From: an uncultured Agathobaculum sp.
GTDB lineage: Bacteria; Bacillota; Clostridia; Oscillospirales; Butyricicoccaceae
Direction: 5' to 3'
NCBI GenBank assembly: GCA_944376955.1
Contig: CALWEB010000101.1
Location: 1 to 7,231 of the forward strand
DNA length: 7,231 nucleotides
Under the pieces are notes generated by a model. That model searched no databases, was not told the origin of the DNA, and worked only from the letters and a program-made list of their open reading frames with translations. Of the stretch, positions 1 through 5,138 are shown one piece after another (positions within the stretch are counted from its first letter, which is position 1; each line of letters opens with the position of its first letter). A program made the position numbers and the translations under genes.

Positions 1-2
1 TG

Positions 3-698
3 TATGTGCAGTGTATCAAGCAAGTGGCTTTCCCCAAGATCATCTATGACATGACCCGCTTCCCTGCCGGGTGGTCGAACGACGTGGGCAAGGCGGTCGG
101 GATGCGCGGCAATCCGAACGAGGCGATTGCGACTGCGTTCAAAGCGCCCGATATCTCCTCGCAGGTGCTCGGCCTGCTCAAACAAATGATGAACGACACC
201 GCCGAGCTGATGGGCGCGAGCGAAGCCGCACTCGGCACGGTAAAACCCGACAACACCTCGGCAATCGTAGCGGTACAGAACGCGACCGCCGCCCCGCTTG
301 AGCTGACCAAAATGGAGTTTTACCGCTTCACCGAGGACTGGGCGCGCATCTTCCTCGACCTGATGGGCGCGCACTACGGCGTTCGCACGCTCGTCGTGGC
401 AGATGAGCCGGGCGAGACGCCTTACCGGCAGAGCTTCGATTTCTCCCAGCTTGCCGGACAGGATCTGCGGCTGCAGGTGGACGTGGGCGCGGCCAGCTAC
501 TGGTCGGAGACCATGCAGACCATGACCAACGACCACTTGCTCGAGAGCGGAGTCATCACCGACCCGCTTGTATATCTGGAAAACGTGCCTGATTATCAGG
601 TGCGCGGCAAAAACGACCTGCTGCACGCGCTCCGCGTACAGCGACAGCAGCAAAAGGAGGAAAACACAAATGCAAACCAGACAAAAACCGCTCAGTAA
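3..698 (+). CDS. Phage portal protein, C-terminal part (5' end outside the window)
   Basis: The frame is open to the left edge, so the gene starts upstream; the GTG at position 6 is only an internal Val codon. About 231 residues are visible. The stretch from 'MMNDTAELMGASEAALG' through 'NTSAIVAVQNATAAPLE' to 'MEFYRFTEDWARIFLDLMG' has the style of the C-terminal half of portal proteins, which form the dodecameric ring at one capsid vertex through which DNA enters and leaves. The tail of the protein (from about 'RVQRQQQKEENTNANQ') is Gln/Asn/Lys-rich and probably disordered. It is the first of a co-directional structural cluster, directly followed by scaffold-like and coat genes, which is the usual position of a portal. 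The family call rests on sequence style and gene order; no single catalytic motif exists to confirm it. Confidence 0.75.
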   Translation, partial: YVQCIKQVAFPKIIYDMTRFPAGWSNDVGKAVGMRGNPNEAIATAFKAPDISSQVLGLLKQMMNDTAELMGASEAALGTVKPDNTSAIVAVQNATAAPLELTKMEFYRFTEDWARIFLDLMGAHYGVRTLVVADEPGETPYRQSFDFSQLAGQDLRLQVDVGAASYWSETMQTMTNDHLLESGVITDPLVYLENVPDYQVRGKNDLLHALRVQRQQQKEENTNANQTKTAQ

Positions 699-1200
699 CC
701 CGACAACCAGCGCAGCCCCGGCTACAACCCCCATCGACCCGTTTGCAACAGATTCGGCACAGACCGCGCAGATGCCGCCCAATGGACAAGCAGAACAGGC
801 CGGTCAGCAGACCTTTCCCGTGCCGGTGGACGGTACGGTGCGCGAACTGACGCTGGACGAGTTGATCCAGGCAGCCAGCCTCGGCCTATCCAAGCAGAAC
901 GCCTACATCCGCCGCAACCGCGCGGCAAACGGGATGCCCAACGGACAAATCTATGCAGCGTTCGTCGAAGAATACCCGGATGTACGCCCGGAGGAAATCC
1001 CGCCGCAGGTATGGGAGTGGGCGCAGCAGGAAGGCTCGCTGGTCTCGGCTTACCGCAAGTGGGAGATCCTCGAACTCAAGGACGAGCTGGCTGCGCTCGA
1101 GATGAACCAGAAAAACCGCCGCGCGGCGGTTGGGCCCGCGCAGAGCGATGGCGAACCGGCGGGTGTTGATCCGGTAACGCTTGCGCTGCTGGGTAAGTAG
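670..1200 (+). CDS. Probable phage scaffolding protein
   Basis: This gene encodes 176 residues. The ATG at 670 is chosen because AAAAGGAGG at 652-660 lies 9 bases before it; the frame is open further upstream to 568, but that part only shadows the portal gene. The start lies inside the portal gene, with a 29-base overlap, suggesting coupled translation. Residues 1-50 are Pro/Thr/Gln/Ala-rich and look disordered. The middle holds 'ELTLDELIQAASLGLSKQN' and a conserved-looking 'EYPDVRPEEIPPQVWEWAQ', followed by a helical, charged stretch ending in 'LKDELAALEMNQKNRR'. A mostly helical protein between portal and coat genes is the standard place for a scaffold, which directs coat assembly and leaves before DNA packaging. 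The role is inferred from position and composition. An uncharacterised head-associated protein is the alternative. Confidence 0.55.
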   Translation: MQTRQKPLSNPTTSAAPATTPIDPFATDSAQTAQMPPNGQAEQAGQQTFPVPVDGTVRELTLDELIQAASLGLSKQNAYIRRNRAANGMPNGQIYAAFVEEYPDVRPEEIPPQVWEWAQQEGSLVSAYRKWEILELKDELAALEMNQKNRRAAVGPAQSDGEPAGVDPVTLALLGK

Positions 1201-1202
1201 GC

Positions 1203-1230
1203 ATCCAGGGGGTATCCATACCCCCTGGAT
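1203..1230 (+). other. Long perfect hairpin after the scaffold gene
   Basis: The arms 1203-1215 (ATCCAGGGGGTAT) and 1218-1230 (ATACCCCCTGGAT) are perfect complements, 13 bp, with only CC between them, so in RNA the innermost pairs would open. It begins 3 bases after the scaffold stop codon. It is followed by ACGAAAAAAG, not a T-run, so it is not a classical plus-strand terminator. It may act as an mRNA stability or processing element between scaffold and coat genes. Confidence 0.6.
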
Positions 1231-1231
1231 A

Positions 1232-1260
1232 CGAAAAAAGTTCCTATGAAACTTTTTTCG
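1232..1260 (+). other. Second hairpin with A6/T6 stem
   Basis: The arms 1232-1242 (CGAAAAAAGTT) and 1250-1260 (AACTTTTTTCG) form an 11-bp stem with a 7-base loop. The T-run lies inside the 3' arm, so this is not a standard terminator. It sits within a possible alternative pairing of 1208-1216 (GGGGGTATC) with 1260-1268 (GATACCCCC), which would compete with the first hairpin. Confidence 0.5.
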
Positions 1261-1272
1261 ATACCCCCGGAC

Positions 1273-1287
1273 GCGGCCCAAGGCCGC
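1273..1287 (+). other. Third hairpin, GC-only stem
   Basis: GCGGCC (1273-1278), loop CAA, GGCCGC (1282-1287) form a perfect 6-bp GC stem. It is part of the same run of hairpins before the coat gene and has no T-run after it. Confidence 0.4.
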
Positions 1288-1298
1288 TGAGCCGAGGG

Positions 1299-1329
1299 CA
1301 AAATTCGAGGTACATGCCCCCGAATTTTG
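1299..1329 (+). other. Fourth hairpin before the coat gene
   Basis: CAAAATTCG (1299-1307) pairs with CGAATTTTG (1321-1329). After one mismatch the stem continues with GG (1309-1310) against CC (1318-1319), leaving a 7-base loop. From 1330 to the coat ribosome site at 1381 I see no further strong structure and no convincing promoter. The whole of 1201-1395 is non-coding. Confidence 0.45.
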
Positions 1330-1395
1330 TATTTTATGTCGCTCCGCTCCCGACGGGCGGTACACAAACCACACTTTGACAGGAGGTTATTCTCT

Positions 1396-2430
1396 ATGGC
1401 TATCAATCTTGCAACCAAATATTCCGACCAAATTGCAGAAGTATTCACCCGCGCATCCTTCATCAAGGGCAAAACCGCCGAAACCTTTGACCTGACCGGC
1501 GTCAAAACACTCAAGGTCTACACCCCGATCACGGTCGAAGAGGTCGATTACGACCGCGACGGCGGCCTCAAGCGCTACGGTGACGTGACCGAAATGCAGG
1601 ACGTTGTGCAGGAACTGACCATGACGCAGGACAAGGCGTTCACGCTGACCATCGACAAGGGCAACAACCTCGACCAGAACCTCGTCAAGAATGCGGCCGA
1701 TATGCTGCGCCTGCAGCTGAACGAAAAGTCCACCCCCGCGGCGGACAAGTACGCCTTCCTGCGCTTTGTCACCATGGCGGGCACGCTGGCCGAAAGCGAA
1801 AAACCGACCAAGTCCAATATCATCTCCAAGATTGCGGACGCGTCGCAGGCGCTGGACGATGCGCTGGTGCCAGACGACAACCGCTACCTGTACCTGACCA
1901 GCGAAATGTACAAGCTGGTTTGCACCTCGGATGAGTTCGCGGGCGTGGACGTACTCGCCCGCCAGTCGATCGCCAAGGGCGTGTGCGGCGAGGTATTCGG
2001 CATGAACGTCGTGCGCGTGCCCAAGTCCTACCTGCCGGATAACGTCTACTTCCTCGTCACGCACAAGGATGCGGTGCTGATGCCGTACAAAATTGCGGAC
2101 GCGAAAGTGCATGAAGACCCGGTCGGTGTGTCCGGCGCGCTGATCGAAGGTCGTCACTACTACGACGCCTATGTGCTGGGTGCCAAGTGCGGCGGCGTCT
2201 ACGCGCTGGTAGCAACCGGCTCGGTTTCCGCCGCACCGACCGTGTCCGCAGGCAAGATCACGGCCACCGGCACCACCATCCGCTACACGCTGGACGGTTC
2301 TGACCCGCGCTACTCGGATTCTGCGAAGGATTACGTCCCGGACACCCCGCTGACCGCCGAGGATGGCTGCCAGATCCGCGCCTACGCGGTCGAGGATGGC
2401 AAGTACCCGTCCCCTGTCGCCGCAGGTTAA
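1396..2430 (+). CDS. Major capsid (coat) protein with C-terminal Ig-like decoration domain
   Basis: This gene encodes 344 residues. The ATG at 1396 follows AGGAGG (1381-1386) by 9 bases; a longer reading from a TTG at 1327 would start inside a hairpin and is rejected. The body (about residues 1-275) opens with 'MAINLATKYSDQIAEVFTRA', then 'VKTLKVYTPITVEEVDYDRD', 'RYGDVTEMQDVVQELTMTQD' and 'FTLTIDKGNNLDQ', the pattern of clostridial phage coat proteins, probably HK97/P22-type fold. Late in the body 'NVYFLVTHKDAVLMPYKIA' is a typical coat-protein strand region. After a Val/Ser/Ala-rich linker, residues about 280-344 contain 'TIRYTLDGSDP' (294-304) and 'CQIRAYAVEDGKYPSPVA', matching the pattern of the chitobiase C-terminal/Fn3-associated beta-sandwich. 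Such an extension would sit on the outer shell surface. Coat identity is strong from context; the domain call is motif-based. Confidence 0.8.
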   Translation: MAINLATKYSDQIAEVFTRASFIKGKTAETFDLTGVKTLKVYTPITVEEVDYDRDGGLKRYGDVTEMQDVVQELTMTQDKAFTLTIDKGNNLDQNLVKNAADMLRLQLNEKSTPAADKYAFLRFVTMAGTLAESEKPTKSNIISKIADASQALDDALVPDDNRYLYLTSEMYKLVCTSDEFAGVDVLARQSIAKGVCGEVFGMNVVRVPKSYLPDNVYFLVTHKDAVLMPYKIADAKVHEDPVGVSGALIEGRHYYDAYVLGAKCGGVYALVATGSVSAAPTVSAGKITATGTTIRYTLDGSDPRYSDSAKDYVPDTPLTAEDGCQIRAYAVEDGKYPSPVAAG

Positions 2431-2432
2431 GG

Positions 2433-2621
2433 CTGCACCACATCATTCGGCAAGAGCAATATGCGAGCAAATGGTACACCCAGATGAGGCACGTTTTAAC
2501 AGCAATACTGGATGGATTGCAAAAAGCGCAACGAAATCCGGGAAATCCGGGCGAAACATTTCCGCAAAGCGCCACAGACGAAATGATGCGGTATATCCTT
2601 AAAGAAAAAAGCCGCCCATAG
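2433..2621 (+). CDS. Possible small gene or gene remnant after the coat gene
   Basis: I do not recognise this protein. The frame begins to look protein-like at CTG 2433, three bases after the coat stop, and runs to TAG 2619-2621: 'LHHIIRQEQYASKWYTQMRH', 'VLTAILDGLQKAQRNPGNPG', 'ETFPQSATDEMMRYILKEKS', then 'RP', 62 residues. The only ATG that leaves a sizeable product is at 2484 (45 residues), with no visible ribosome site; the frame stays open upstream into the coat gene in the -1 register. Codon use (ATA, TTA, AGG, CGA, A-ending codons) differs from the flanking phage genes. It may be a remnant, a gene with a CTG start, or an unused frame. The stop codon lies in the loop of the minus-strand terminator at 2605-2627. 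Confidence 0.3.
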   Translation: MHHIIRQEQYASKWYTQMRHVLTAILDGLQKAQRNPGNPGETFPQSATDEMMRYILKEKSRP

Positions 2622-2627
2622 GGCGGC
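2605..2627 (-). terminator. Rho-independent terminator for the minus-strand L7/L12-like frame
   Basis: GCCGCCC (2611-2617), loop ATA, GGGCGGC (2621-2627) form a perfect 7-bp GC stem. On the minus strand it is followed by six Ts (plus-strand A2605-A2610). No T-run exists on the plus strand, so the signal points left and lies about 45 bases past the stop codon at 2673. It supports a real minus-strand transcription unit inside the phage operon. Confidence 0.7.
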
Positions 2628-2634
2628 ATAGGCA

Positions 2635-2662
2635 GGCTCCCAGCCTGACAGAAAGTCGGATG
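2635..2662 (+). repeat. Left arm of a 28-bp inverted repeat
   Basis: It starts GGCTCCCAGCCTGACAG and ends CGGATG. It matches the reverse complement of 2881-2908 at 27 of 28 positions, the single mismatch being at 2656. Its outer tip holds a small palindrome, CAGGCT-CCC-AGCCTG (2633-2647). It lies just past the stop of the minus-strand frame (2673). Confidence 0.85.
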
Positions 2663-2672
2663 CTGCGTTTTT

Positions 2673-2883
2673 TTACGAAAGCCGGTCCATATACTGCTTG
2701 GCACGCACCAGATCCAGGTCGGTACTTTCCCGCAGTCGTTTGACCGCTTGCACGGTCTGTCCATTTCGCTTTATCCGTCTTAATTCATTCTGTAATATAT
2801 TGCTGATATAATCCGTTTTGTATTCATCATGTCCGGTCTGGCTCGCAAGACCGATGTTTGAACGAACGGTAAATTTTAATCAT
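2673..2883 (-). pseudogene. Small L7/L12 C-terminal-like protein, antisense to the operon, one base out of frame with its ATG
   Basis: On the minus strand an open frame runs from 2879 to the TAA at 2675-2673. It reads 'FTVRSNIGLASQTGHDEYKT', 'DYISNILQNELRRIKRNG', then 'QTVQAVKRLRESTDLDLV' and 'RAKQYMDRLS'. The last part follows the helix pattern of the ribosomal protein L7/L12 C-terminal domain (compare 'AVRGATGLGLKEAKDLVE' in E. coli); small proteins of this type are common in Firmicutes. The frame has no ATG, GTG or TTG start near its N-terminus. An ATG at 2883-2881 would give a 69-residue protein if one A of the run AAAA (2878-2875) were absent; as written, that ATG gives only 18 residues. 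It may be a fresh pseudogene, a sequencing error, or a +1 slip on Lys AAA. Codon use is AT-richer than the neighbours, and its own terminator follows. This looks like a moron-type insert. Its function is unknown. Confidence 0.5.
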
Positions 2884-2908
2884 CCGCCTTTCTGTCAGGC
2901 TGGGAGCC
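2881..2908 (-). repeat. Right arm of the 28-bp inverted repeat
   Basis: It reads CATCCGCCTTTCTGTCAG and ends GGGAGCC on the plus strand, the reverse complement of 2635-2662 with one mismatch at 2887. It contains the candidate ATG of the minus-strand frame (2883-2881) and ends 12 bases before the GGAGG of the next plus-strand gene. No target-site duplication is visible outside the arms. Confidence 0.85.
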
Positions 2909-2931
2909 ATTTTTGAAAAAGGAGGAATCCC

Positions 2932-3300
2932 ATGACCGGATTTGAATGTTATCAAGCCGCGCTCAACCTGTTGGGTGAAACACTCGACACCGGTGCGTAC
3001 TACGAACAGTTTGCGCTCCGCGCACTCAACCAGCTGCTGGCAAATAGTCTGCGTGAGATCAATGCAGTGCGCACGGCGCAGCACGAGGACGCGCTGGCCG
3101 TGCCGCCGCGTCTGTCCACGCTGGATGAGGACATCCCCGCGGATGAAAGTCTTGCTGTCGAATGCCTTCCCTACGGGCTGGCCGCACTGCTGGTGGCCGA
3201 TGACGACAAGACGAAATTCAACTGGGCTGCCTCAGAATACGCCGAGCGCCTGCTCTGCCACTGCCCTGCCCAGCTGACCGCCGTACAGGAGATGATCTGA
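2932..3300 (+). CDS. Probable head-tail adaptor/connector protein
   Basis: This gene encodes 122 residues. The ATG at 2932 follows GGAGG (2921-2925) by 6 bases. The protein opens 'MTGFECYQAALNLLGETLDT', has a central helical stretch 'FALRALNQLLANSLREINAV', then 'LPYGLAALLVADDDKTKFNW', and ends with 'YAERLLCHCPAQLTAVQEMI'. A small helical protein with a 'YGLAALLV...D..KFNW...Y' pattern between the coat gene and a large tail gene fits head-completion adaptors that bind the portal ring (the place of gp4 in P22 or gp6-type connectors). The stop codon overlaps the next start by one base (TGATG), so the two proteins are probably made together. The role is inferred from size, helicity and position. 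Confidence 0.55.
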   Translation: MTGFECYQAALNLLGETLDTGAYYEQFALRALNQLLANSLREINAVRTAQHEDALAVPPRLSTLDEDIPADESLAVECLPYGLAALLVADDDKTKFNWAASEYAERLLCHCPAQLTAVQEMI

Positions 3301-5120
3301 TGCGCGCCTATCAATTCCCACAGCCTGAGACCGTGCATGAGACCGTGGTCAGCAGCTTTGGGGGGGTGGATTTCCGCACCCATCCGACCAAGCTTTCGCT
3401 CTCTCGTTCCCCCGATATGCAGAACCTGATCTGCGACCAGAACGACTATCTGGTCAAGCGCACGGGCTGGCAAACGCGGCACACCTACGATGCCCCGGTA
3501 TACGGCCTGTTCCCTCTTCCGGATCGTGCGGGCTGTGCCGTTCATGCAGGCAAAAGGCTGTTTGTCCGGCTGTCGGATGGGACACAGGCCGAGCTGTGCG
3601 CGGATATGCGGGAGGACTTTTCACAGTCGTTCGTGATGAGCGGCGTACTTTACTTGCTCGATGGCGCAACTTTCCGTGCCGTGCGCCGCAAGCAAGCTGG
3701 GGTTGGCTGGGAAGCCGTGCGTGTGCAGGACATCGCTTATGTGCCGACGACCACCATTTCGGCGCAGCCGACCGGCGGCGGCACCAGCTACGAGGCGGTG
3801 AATCTGCTCACCCCCAAACGCATCAACACCTTCATCGGTAACGGTTCCGCCACGCAGTTCCAAGTGGACGCCAAAGGACTGGATGACGCGGCGGTGACTG
3901 CTGCGGTAGATGATCAGGCGGTGACCGTCTCTTCGGTCGATCGCGCCACCGGGCTGGTGACACTCGCTGCTGCGCCTGCCAACGGCAATGGACTGGCCAA
4001 TGTCTCCATCACCTTTTCCAAAACAGTTGCCGGCTACACCGATAAGATCAACCACTGCCGCTTTGCCGGTTTGTACGGCGGCAAAAACGACACCCGTGTG
4101 TTTCTCGCAGGCAATGTGGACGAGCCCGCCTGCGACTGGCAGAGCGGCCTGTATGACCCCACCTATTTTCCGGACACGGGTTACACGCGCATGGGGACCG
4201 ATGCGTCTGCCATTGTGGGGTATCTCAAGCAGTACGAAAGCCAGGTGATCGTCAAGGCGGGTGGCGCACAGGAATCGGCCAGCTACCGGCGCACCTTTAC
4301 CCTCTCGGATGACGGCACGGCGCTCTATCCGCTGGCGCAAGGCGCACAGGGCGAAGGCGCGGTCTGTCCGCGCAGTTTTGCTTCTCTCAACGACCTGCCT
4401 CTATTCCTGTCCGCCCGCGGCGTGCAAGGCGTGTTCGGCACTTCGGTTGCAGAACAGCGTACCATCCGGTCGGTATCGGATGCGATCACCCCCCGTTTGG
4501 AAACCGAACCCGGGCTGGAAAACGCCTGTGCCATCGTGTTCGAGGGCAAATACTATCTGGCGGTAAACGGGCATGTGTATATTGCGGACGGCGCACTGTT
4601 CGACACGGACGGCAGTCCGGCATGGTTCTACTGGACCGATGTACCTGCACAGTGCTTTGCCGTGCTGGACGACGAACTGTGGTTCGGCACAGCCGACGGC
4701 CGGTTATGCCGCTTCCGACAGGCCGAGGAGGACCATGCCTATTGTGATGACGATGCCGCCATTGATGCCTACTGGCGCACCCCTACCCTGCCGCTGGGCG
4801 ATTGGGGACGGGTGAAAACCGTGCGCGACGTCATCCCCACGCTCATGCCGCATTCCCGCTCTGGCGCAACGGTGCAATACGAAAGTGAGGACGGCAAAAC
4901 GCTTGCACTTTCCCGCAATATGGACTTATTTTCGTTCAAGACGCTGGACTTTTCGCGGTTTTCATTCCGCTGCATCCCGGGCGCACTCAGTTACCGCACC
5001 CGCTACCGGCAGCACCGGATGCCGCTGCTGGCCGTGCGCATCGGCAACGATCGTCCGGACGAGCCGTTCGGCCTGCTTGCACTGACCATCCGCTGGACCA
5101 CCGGACAGACCATCATCTGA
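3300..5120 (+). CDS. Large beta-rich tail hub/nozzle-like protein
   Basis: This gene encodes 606 residues. The ATG at 3300 overlaps the previous stop and follows AGGAG (3287-3291) by 8 bases. The N-terminus 'FGGVDFRTHPTKLSLSRSPD' and 'LICDQNDYLVKRTGWQ' matches the opening of tail hub proteins, in which a 'positions of nodes, then KR.G' pattern is common. Repeated blade-like stretches ('LFVRLSDGTQAELCADM', 'LYLLDGATFRAVRRK', 'YYLAVNGHVYIADGALF', 'ELWFGTADGRLCRFRQ') suggest a beta-propeller. Residues about 175-243, beginning 'TFIGNGSATQFQVDAKGL', look like a separate beta-sandwich inserted in the propeller. 'RVFLAGNVDEP' to 'DPTYFPDTGYTRMGTDASAI' is a characteristic block of clostridial phage tail proteins. 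It probably occupies the place of P22 gp10 or T7 gp12 below the adaptor ring. Fold and role are inferred from pattern; phage origin is secure. Confidence 0.6.
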   Translation: MRAYQFPQPETVHETVVSSFGGVDFRTHPTKLSLSRSPDMQNLICDQNDYLVKRTGWQTRHTYDAPVYGLFPLPDRAGCAVHAGKRLFVRLSDGTQAELCADMREDFSQSFVMSGVLYLLDGATFRAVRRKQAGVGWEAVRVQDIAYVPTTTISAQPTGGGTSYEAVNLLTPKRINTFIGNGSATQFQVDAKGLDDAAVTAAVDDQAVTVSSVDRATGLVTLAAAPANGNGLANVSITFSKTVAGYTDKINHCRFAGLYGGKNDTRVFLAGNVDEPACDWQSGLYDPTYFPDTGYTRMGTDASAIVGYLKQYESQVIVKAGGAQESASYRRTFTLSDDGTALYPLAQGAQGEGAVCPRSFASLNDLPLFLSARGVQGVFGTSVAEQRTIRSVSDAITPRLETEPGLENACAIVFEGKYYLAVNGHVYIADGALFDTDGSPAWFYWTDVPAQCFAVLDDELWFGTADGRLCRFRQAEEDHAYCDDDAAIDAYWRTPTLPLGDWGRVKTVRDVIPTLMPHSRSGATVQYESEDGKTLALSRNMDLFSFKTLDFSRFSFRCIPGALSYRTRYRQHRMPLLAVRIGNDRPDEPFGLLALTIRWTTGQTII

Positions 5121-5138
5121 GAAAGGAGGAGGATTGGA

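Noticed and set aside
1203..1260. Classical rho-independent terminator after the scaffold gene
   Set aside because: The strong first stem is followed by A-rich, not T-rich, sequence on the plus strand, and the T-run of the second stem is inside the stem; a full stop here would also silence the coat gene.
1387..2157. Minus-strand frame of 256 codons across the coat gene
   Set aside because: It is fully antisense to a well-supported coat gene, has no ribosome site, and its Arg/Val/His-rich translation is typical of shadows in GC-rich DNA.
2363..2602. Plus-strand frame of 79 codons starting inside the coat gene
   Set aside because: Ser/Arg-rich shadow with no ribosome site; the better protein-like reading of this stretch is the frame ending at 2621.
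2258..2764. Minus-strand frame of 168 codons over the coat end and the insert
   Set aside because: It crosses the minus-strand terminator at 2605-2627 and the antisense of the coat gene. Its Cys/Arg/Pro-rich product is implausible, and the L7/L12-like frame is in another register.
2635..2908. Insertion sequence or MITE with target-site duplication
   Set aside because: The bases outside the two arms (CATAGGCA on the left, ATTTTTGA on the right) do not match, and no transposase is present, so a mobile element is kept only as a hypothesis.
2927..2955. Promoter on the minus strand for the L7/L12-like frame (TTGATA, 17 bases, TGGGAT)
   Set aside because: The -35 is fair but the -10 matches only 3 of 6 consensus bases, too weak to call.
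3621..4340. Minus-strand frame of 239 codons inside the hub gene
   Set aside because: Antisense shadow of the 606-residue gene; low-complexity Gly/Arg/Val-rich product and no start signal.
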